This document shows, piece after piece, positions 56,240-64,000 of a stretch of 64,000 bases of DNA (position 1 is the first letter of the stretch; each line of letters opens with the position of its first letter). Origin of the DNA: Tetraselmis striata (Eukaryota; Chlorophyta; Chlorodendrophyceae; Chlorodendrales; Chlorodendraceae); NCBI GenBank assembly GCA_006384855.1, contig VCJN01000292.1, forward strand, positions 1 to 64,000. The letters run 5' to 3'. Both the position numbers and the translations under genes were made by a program. The notes under the pieces are model-generated. The model saw nothing but the letters and a program-made list of their open reading frames with translations. It did no database searches and had not been told where the DNA came from.

Positions 56240-57794
56240 TTGCCGCTGTTGCGGGTTGACCTCCCCCTCCCCTCCTCCCTTCCACCCTTCCCTCCGACCC
56301 CTAGCCACACCTAGCAAGGGTGCGGCTGGCTGGCCGTGAATAGATGTCGATTGCAATATACATACAGAAACCTCCCCCCCCCCCCCCCCCCCCCCCCACT
56401 TGTCCCCGCATTGTCTCTTGTTTTCCTTTTCGGCGAGTCGCAGTGCCGGCGGCCATCAAAACTTGAGACCGGCATTTCCGCCTGGCTTATCCCGAGCACA
56501 CCTGCGTGCAGTCGGCGGCCTCCGCGGGTCTGCGGATGCTTGCCTGCGACGGGGCGCCCGAGCAGTGGATCAGTTGGTGATGCCGTCGTGAAATGCAGCA
56601 GCAGCAGTGCAGTGCCATGCCTCCAGCCGCTCGTCCGAGTCTCACGTGGCACAATGTGGGACATGGCGTGATGGAGATTCGCGGCGGTCGTTACACGATA
56701 AAACTAATGTATGGGACGAACCATCATCAACTCATTCATATGCATGTATACTCATTCATTTATACACATATCTGTGAGTATATATGCAGCAGACATAGGC
56801 AACGATTATATATCTATGCTACTGCACTATTACATGGCATTGGTACTGCCATGTTGTTGCGCTACAGCTGCTGGGCGATGTCTCCAATCACAACATCAAT
56901 ACGCTGCAATTGTGCAACGACACAGAGCAGATCTTGCTAATACTACACCCAGCTTATGCTGCCATCGCTGCCCCTGGCTTCCCTACCTACTCCTGCGCCG
57001 GTGCGCTCACAGCGGCCAGAACAGCTGCAGGTCCAGGCTGGCGCTACGCAGCGTGGGCGGCCACAGCGCAGCGGAGCATCTGGCGCTGCAGCGCGAGAGG
57101 GGCGCGCTCTCGTCCCGCATGGCGGACCGCGGCCCCCTCTGCCACGTCAGACCTGATGGCGCGACAAGGGGAACGGGGAAGCTGATGGTCAGCTCGATCG
57201 CAATCCTGGGACGTCCGTTGCCTGCCAAACAGCCGAAAATGGTTTCGGAGCACAATGCATTTGCTCGCTGCGGTCATGTTTAATAAACACTACCAGGTCA
57301 AGAAGCACGTACAACAAATTCACGGTAAGAACATGGTACATAATTGAAAATTACGACCATTTAAAGCTTCGTCGTAAGTACAGGCGGACGATGATTCATT
57401 GTCCAGCGACGGTCAGTTATTACAGTTCACAATTGAGCGTTAGTCCCGTACTTCAGGTTGTTTGTTCATAATTGCGATCATAAGCAAGTACGTTTGTTAT
57501 TCAAACCAACGCTTATTGTTATTCTTTCATCAACAGAATAAATTAAATGCAATTACACACATACACTCTCCACCAGTGGCCAAGCAGGTGGCGCAGCATC
57601 TATGCTCGTCCCGCATACGAGTGGGATACAGTGGCCAATACGCGCGCACCCAGTGTGCTGTGCGCAGCGTGGTCAAGCTCGGCTTCCCACACAACGCCGC
57701 GCGCCTTCTCCTCGCGCCGGAAGAAGCGGCTGACGCCAATCTTGAGGTGTTCCCTGATGCATGGGGTCCAGCGGTCGCGTAAAACGGAGGATGG
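56240..57794. other. ABCG downstream region, no supported gene
   Basis: The ABCG 3' UTR should lie here. It contains a 24-C run at 56374-56397. GC-rich short frames at 56900-57290 are open on both strands. The minus frame ending LDLQLFWPL at 57007 could be a terminal exon, but no splice partner is visible, so it is not called. Confidence 0.5.
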
Positions 57795-59851
57795 AAGGGG
57801 ATGGGATGGGATGTGATGGGATGGGATGGGATGGGATGGGGTGAGATGAGATGGGATGGGATGAGATGGAATGGGGTGAGATGGGATGTGATGGGATGGG
57901 ATTGGGATTGGGATGGAATGGAATAAGATGGGATGGGATGGGATGGGATGGGATGGGATGGGATTGGGATGGGATTGGGATTGGGATTGGGATTGGGATG
58001 GAATGGAATGGGATGTGGTGGGATGGAATGGGATGGGATTGGGATTGGGATGGGATTGGGATTGGGATGTGGTGGGATGGGGATGGGATGGGGATGGGAT
58101 AGGATGGGATAAGATGGGATGGGATGGGATGGGATGGGATGGGATGGGATGGGATGGGATGGGATGGGATTGGGATTGGGATGGGATGGGATGGGAATGG
58201 GATGGATTGGAATGGGATGGGATGGGATGGGATGGGATGAATGAGAAGGGATGGGATGGGGAGGGATGGGATGGGATGGGGATGTGATGGGATGGGATGG
58301 GATGGGATGGGGAGGGATGGGATGGGATTGGGATGCCATGGGATGGGATGTGGTGGGATGGGATGAGATGAGATAGGATGGGATGGGATGGGATGGGATG
58401 GGATGGAATGAGATGGGATGGGACGGGATGGGGAGGGATGGGATGGGATTGGGATGCCATGGGATGGGACGTGGTGGGATGGGATGAGATGAGATGGGAT
58501 GGGATGGGATGTGATGGGATGGGATGGGATGGGATGGAATGAGATGTGATGGGATGTGGTGGGATGGGATGGGGTGAGATGAGATGGGATGGGATGAGAT
58601 GGAATGGGGTGAGATGGGATGTGATGGGATGGGATTGGGATTGGGATGGAATGGAATGAGATGGGATGGGATGGGATGGGATGGGATGGGATGGGATGGG
58701 ATTGGGATGGGATTGGGATTGGGATTGGGATTGGGATGGAATGGAATGGGATGTGGTGGGATGGAATGGGATGGGATTGGGATTGGGATGGGATTGGGAT
58801 TGGGATGTGGTGGGATGGGGATGGGATGGGGATGGGATAGGATGGGATAAGATGGGATGGGATGGGATGGGATGGGATGGGATGGGATTGGGATTGGGAT
58901 GGGATGGGATGGGATGGGATTGGAATGGGATGGGATGGGATGGGATGGGATGGAATGAGAAGGGATGGGATGGGGAGGGATGGGATGGGATGGGGATGTG
59001 ATGGGATGGGATGGGATGGGATGGGGAGGGATGGGATGGGATTGGGATGCCATGGGATGGGATGTGGTGGGATGGGATGAGATGAGATAGGATGGGATGG
59101 GATGGGATGGGATGGGATGGGATGGAATGAGATGGGATGGGACGGGATGGGGAGGGATGGGATGGGATTGGGATGCCATGGGATGGGACGTGGTGGGATG
59201 GGATGAGATGAGATGAGATGGGATGGGATGGGATGTGATGGGATGGGATGGGATGGGATGGAATGAGATGTGATGGGATGTGGTGGGATGGGATGGGATG
59301 GGATGGGATGGAATGGGATGGGATGGAATGAGATGGGGATGGGACGGGAATGGGATGGGATTGGAATGGGATGGGATTGGATGGGATGGGATGGGATGGA
59401 ATGAGATGGGATGGGATGGGGAGGGATGAAATGGGATGGGATGGGATGGGATGAGATGAGATGGGATGGGATGGGATCAGATGGGATCAGATGAGATGGA
59501 ATGAAGTGTGATGTGATGGGATGTGGTGGGATGGGATGGGATGGGATGGAATGCCATGGGATGGGATGAGATGAGATGGGATGGGATGGGATGGGATGGG
59601 ATGGGATGGTGATGGGATGGAATGAGATGGGATGGAATGGGATGGGATGGGATGGAATGGGATGGGATGGGATGGGATGGGATGGGATGGGATGGAATGA
59701 GATGGGATGGGATGGGATGGGATGGGTGAAATGGGATGGGATGGAATGAGATGGGATGGGATGGGATTGGAATGGGATGTGATGGGATGGGATGGGATGA
59801 GATTGGAATGGGATGGGGAGGGATGGGATGGGATGGGATGGGATGGGATTG
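57795..59851. repeat. GGGAT-type pentanucleotide array with a ~733-bp higher-order unit
   Basis: About 2.06 kb of GGGAT units with scattered variants (GGAAT, GAGAT, GTGAT, GGATT, TGTGG). The order of variants from 57838 recurs from 58571, so a block of about 733 bp was duplicated. The array lies between the convergent ABCG gene and the minus-strand gene at 61184-64000. A G run (59858-59873) closes its right side. Confidence 0.95.
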
Positions 59852-59873
59852 GTGGCCGGGGGGGGGGGGGGGG

Positions 59874-61183
59874 TTGAGAAGGGGACTCATTGTTTATGCA
59901 GCCCAAAACTTGAGGTTCGTTTAGATGGGTAATTGCAAGTTACATCCGACTCAGAAGGTCCAAATCACGTGTGTGACTAAGATTACACTGAGGAAAACGT
60001 AACCACGCTTTGGGTTCGCGGCATATTATTGTGTTTGACCCCTTCGCTGGAAGACGTAATGAAGACGAAAAACTACATCAAATAATTGTAAAAATGTCAG
60101 AATATAACGCGAATACAATACGATATTCCGACTCGAGCCGCTGATGCAAAACATTCGTGCGTACCGTCTCATTTGTAGTGTTCCCATTGGCGCATCGGCA
60201 GCCGCACCGATTCGGTGGACCAATGGTACGCTTTTTCAAAAATTTGACACAGATACATACCCTGACATGTATACCGATGGGCTATACCGATACGTTCGCC
60301 GGCACGGCAATGGGAACACTCCAAAAAGCAATCCGCTCTGGCTGAGAATATTGCGGCTACGAAACTGCTTGTCTCCATGGGAAAGCTCAAATGTAGACAA
60401 AACTACAGCGGAACTTCCGAATGTCGTGATAGGTTGCATACATGCCCAACTTGAGGCTCATGAGAAGAGTTCGTTACACCGCGTTCCTGAAAAGCCGATA
60501 TCGGGTTTCCTCGAAGTAGAACTCCACGCCGTGAAGCCGGTTGAGTCCTTGGTGCCGTATATCGTATATCGAAATTTAAAACAAAAATTGAGAATCCGAC
60601 TCGGTCACGGTTCTAGACGTCGTCAAATTAGACGGGGGTACCTTTGTGTCGGGCAAGATTAGTCCCGGATCCCCCTCCCATTCTGCGCTAAGTACTAGAA
60701 GTATATTGCGCAGTACATCTCGCGACGAAAATGGGAGGGCCGTCGAAAACGGAGCGACATATATGAAAACGACATCTCGGAAGATTTTAGCGGGGCCAGA
60801 GCTTCACCGTGCCGCTTTTTTAATTTCCGATGAAATTCGATGGGCTGCAGTACTTACGCTAGTATATCGGGTACTCGTACACGATGAAGACGCGACCGGT
60901 ATCGGCCGGTCAGGAACGCTGTGTATGGGTGTGCCGGCACCACTTCACCGGCAGATCACACAGTTCACGCCATACAAGTCCAGCTGCCGCCGAGGTGTCG
61001 CACGGAATGATGCACTGCAGAGTGACCGCGCAACTTGTTATTAACCACGATTACCTCAAAAGCACACTTCAAATGCCCAAGTCAGGGACCAAAAGTACGT
61101 GCAAAAGACGATTGCAGAGTGTCCCTACTCCATTGATTGCCCCCTGGGACGCTTATGAACTTATGTGCTTTTCGGCAAAGGGC
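59874..61183. other. Gene-free stretch with dispersed repeat
   Basis: Downstream of the minus-strand gene that ends at 61184. It contains the first copy of a 425-bp repeat (60495-60919). Several open frames of 60-170 codons exist but lack motifs or splice support. Confidence 0.55.
60495..60919 (+). repeat. 425-bp direct repeat, copy A
   Basis: Homologous to 61809-62232 in the same orientation, roughly 75-80 percent by eye. Shared landmarks are GCCGATATCGGGTTT, CCTCCCATTCTGCGCTAAGT, GGAAGATTTTAGCGGGGCCA and GGTATCGGCCGG. Confidence 0.85.
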
Positions 61184-64000
61184 TCACTGTTTCCAGCGTA
61201 GCGCGTACCGCATCTTCGCCTTGGCCAGGAGCTGCAGCGGCCGCTCCGCCGGCCCCGTCTGCCGCATGCGGAGCTCAAGCGTGGCCCCGGCGGAGCTGCA
61301 CAACTTGGCATGCTGCCGCAGCTGCCAACCCGGGAGCCCCCGGCTCCCGCGTAGCTGCAGCGTGGAGCGCTCGCCGCCCACGTGCGCCAGGCGGGCATCC
61401 CACGACGCGGCGTCACCCTGCGGAAAGAAGGGAAAGAGCAGGGGAAGGGGGGGGGGGGGAGTGGGCATGTATAATAATTACATTGTATATTATTCATTAT
61501 TATAACAATTTCCATTCATATCATTATAAATATTAATTTAATGTGTTCATATGATATATTATAATATATATTGTCTGGCCGGAACGCATGGGTCTTCAAG
61601 CGGGCTACGGGTGCTGACGCGAACACATGTAGAAAAATCCTAATGGGGACCTGCGCTACCTACCAGAGGTCAAATCTAGGCAAAATCTATAATGGTTGGG
61701 AAATACAGCGAATGTCCTTTTTAGTTGCACGCAAACCCAGTATGAGGCGAATGCTACATATATGGGTCGATAGGGTTATTCGTATGGGTCAGTCGCCACC
61801 GGCTCTTGCCGATATCGGGTTTTTCTCGTACACGCCGCGAAGCCGATTTCGTACTTGGTGCGTCATATGACGACATCAAAATTACAAGCGAAAATTGCAA
61901 ATCCGGCTCGGTCATGGTCCTAGACATCGTGAAATTAGATCGAGGGCACCGTTGTGTCGGGCAAGATCGGTCCCGGAATCCCCTCCCATTCTGCGCTAAG
62001 TACTAACTGTATTTTGCGCATAACATCTCGAGACGAAATGGAGGGACCGTCGAAAACGGAACGAGAGATATGAAAACGGCACGCATCCCGGAAGATTTTA
62101 GCGGGGCCAGAGATTCACCGTGCCGCTTTTTTAATTCCCAATTAAATTCGATAGGCTGCAGTACTTACGCTAGTACATAGAGTACTCGTACAAGATGACG
62201 AGGCAACCGGTATCGGCCGGCCAGGAATAACGCCGTGTCAGCGATCTTGGGTGTATTCGAGGATACAGGATCATGGGGTCGACTAGGAGGGGAACCCAAC
62301 ATTAGAGCACGTGCCTGGCGTCACAACCCACTATTATTAATGTGCTCCGAAACCAGGAGCACCTGAGAGCATGGCCTGGAGATGCTGTATGCCTTCCATC
62401 AAAAATTCGCCGGGTCTCACTTTGGGATTGAAACCAACAAGGTCTCATGGCTATGCCCCACCACCGATATGAGGCAGCCCCGGTTTCACACACTCGAAGT
62501 GACCGCGGCGCACGTTATTGGCGTATTACCTTTCAAGCTTACATACCCAATGATCCGAAATCAGTACAAACTGCCCCTATATAAACAGGGAAGGCTAAAC
62601 CGGGAAAATTCCCCCTGTGCAAATTGCCCCTTTATTGGCTCTGTAAAGGGCGAAAGGGGTATAGTGTGGCAAACGGTGTATTTGAACTAAAAGTCTCAAC
62701 ATCTACAATTCTACATGTCGGCAAAAATTACAATTTTCCTAACACACGTGAATACTACATAAATATCACGAAGGTGGATTTGAAAAGTGTGTCTATCTGC
62801 CTGGTACGCACGCTGTGCTGGATGCCCTGCTGGCGGTCGGACGACATGATCGGCTATCCGCACAACGGTGCGCAAGCTCTTATATATACCGCGTAACGGT
62901 GAATTTGGCATTATTTTGGATCGCCGGTACTCTGGAAAAATAGTGAACTGTTTCGCACCATTGAGCGGGATATTCCGTTCTATGCTTCTGTCCCTATTCT
63001 GCTGATATACTTTCAGATGAAACTAGTTTGTCTTTTTGTTGCAGGGCGGGGGGGGGGGGGGGGTAAAATATGTTATAACATAACAGGGAACACCCAACGC
63101 ATGGTTACTACAGTACTACAGAGGCACTGTATTTAATAGTTTTAGATATACTTTGCCAATAAACTAGCTATAGTGTGATGGTTTCGGGTAAAAACCACCG
63201 CAGGGGGGTGCTACAAGTGGCGGCGCGCATCCCCCAGGACCGCCACCGCACAGCCCTCCGCACCTTTGCCTGCGCGTCCACGCGCTGCCGTACCGCCAGC
63301 GTGGCGCTCGGCTTGCGCTGCCCCAGCAGCGGGGGGCGCAGCTCTGCGCGGCACTGCGCGCCCGGCAGCTCCATCACCGACGTGAGCTTGGGCCGCAGCT
63401 GCGCCGGCCGGGGCGGGCTCCAGCCTGCGCCTGCGCCTGCGCCTGCGCCGCGCTCCCACAGCGCCGCCACGCGCTGCGCTACCCTCCAGCACTACCGCCG
63501 CCAGGGCGCGTCCAGGGTGTGCGCGCGCTTATTGGCCGCTGTATCCCTCTTGCATGCCAGATCATACTTATGCTGCGACAACTGTTTCTGGTGGAGTGTG
63601 CATGTATTTATTATTGAATTGCATTCTATTCTCCAGATAATATGGGCATAATAGGGCTCGCAAATAGCCTGACCTCAGGGAGGGGAGGATGACATAATGC
63701 GGCGCGCACGATACCATGGGAGCCGCCGTGAGGACGCCGCATGCAGCCGTGGGGTGTTGCGGATGGGCGGCGGAGGAAAGGCAAGTGGAAAAAAGGAGGT
63801 GAAGGGGGGGGGGAGGGGACCTGGTTGCCGTCCCGCTTCCTGCGGTAGGCGGCCTCCACGTACAGCTCGCCCTCCATCGGCGGCGACCACGCCTGCGACA
63901 GCCCCGCCTCCAGGGACAGCGGCCGGTCGGGGCCCGCGCGGCGCCCGGTGAGCGTGAGGGCGTGGCCGGTGGCGGTCGACGCAAAGTAGGAGGAGGTGAG
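61184..64000 (-). CDS. Unidentified beta-rich protein, 3' three exons (5' end off window)
   Basis: Minus-strand exons 64000-63821 (partial at window edge), 63491-63264 and 61417-61184 join in phase 0 with GT-AG sites to give about 213 residues ending in YALRWKQ. An alternative acceptor a few codons inside the middle exon (before RVAALWERG) is also in phase. Alternating polar/hydrophobic strands are seen: HALTLTGRRAG, PLSLEAGLSQAW, GELYVEAAYRRKRDG, ATLAVRQRVDAQAK, STLQLRGSRG, ATLELRMRQTG. This pattern is that of a beta-barrel or large beta-sheet protein such as an organelle outer-membrane protein, but I do not recognise the family. Two copies of a 425-bp repeat flank the last exon. Confidence 0.6.
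61809..62232 (+). repeat. 425-bp direct repeat, copy B
   Basis: Second copy of the repeat at 60495-60919. It lies in the 1.85 kb intron before the terminal exon of the minus-strand gene. Confidence 0.85.
63048..63063. repeat. Poly-G tract (16 G)
   Basis: Uninterrupted G run in the intron 61418-63263 of the minus-strand beta-rich gene; it is a C run in the gene's sense, about 200 nt after the donor. Confidence 0.95.

Noticed and set aside
57007-57255. Minus-strand 82-codon frame ending LDLQLFWPL as a terminal exon
   Set aside because: No acceptor with a matching upstream exon could be found, and the plus strand is equally open there.
57530-59890. Very long minus-strand open frames (up to 549 codons) reading SHPIP-type repeats
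   Set aside because: A GGGAT pentamer array lacks stop codons in several frames by composition alone. There is no promoter, splice or domain evidence.

Overview
The window is nuclear DNA of a eukaryote, most likely a green alga. The supported genes are split by GT-AG introns plus three GC-AG introns, and exons are GC-rich against patchy, AT-richer introns. The families seen fit the green lineage: a stress-up-regulated Nod19-type protein, a half-size ABCG transporter with a Cys-rich ectodomain like plant ABCG24/28, a CIA30-domain protein, and a membrane-tethered class I cyclic-nucleotide phosphodiesterase. About 25 long homopolymer G/C runs, two pentanucleotide arrays and many transposon remnants surround the genes. 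The species cannot be named from the sequence.

Layout. Positions 22-14981 (minus) hold seven exons of a secreted-domain/transmembrane/phosphodiesterase gene whose 3' end lies off the left edge. Its first intron carries a young, intact DIRS-like retroelement (8800-11848). Divergently, 15403-23706 (plus) is a 14-exon MFS transporter gene. Convergent with it, 24528-25874 (minus) is a two-exon CIA30-domain gene. Positions 26.4-38.3 kb are a transposon graveyard: a LINE 3' fragment, a second, decayed DIRS-like element with the same split-repeat architecture, LINE pieces with three tandem 3' ends, a chromodomain remnant and a third DIRS-type tail. A five-exon Nod19-like gene is at 39161-41415. Positions 41.4-49.0 kb hold decayed coiled-coil ORFs, a tRNA-like remnant, a CTGCAG-rich block, a hAT remnant and tandem repeats. 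A ten-exon ABCG gene with an EF-hand in its linker spans 49041-56239. A 2 kb GGGAT-type array follows, then the 3' end of an unidentified beta-rich protein gene on the minus strand (61184-64000).

Exon boundaries were inferred by hand from splice motifs, reading phase and domain continuity. All phases close in each model, which is the main support for them. The genes are not an operon; they share only neighbourhood. The phosphodiesterase and MFS genes face away from each other over about 420 bp and may share a promoter region. The strongest candidates for something undescribed are the compact split-repeat DIRS-like family without a recombinase gene (one intact copy, one decayed), the extracellular-sensor phosphodiesterase, and the ABCG transporter with an EF-hand between ATPase and membrane domain.
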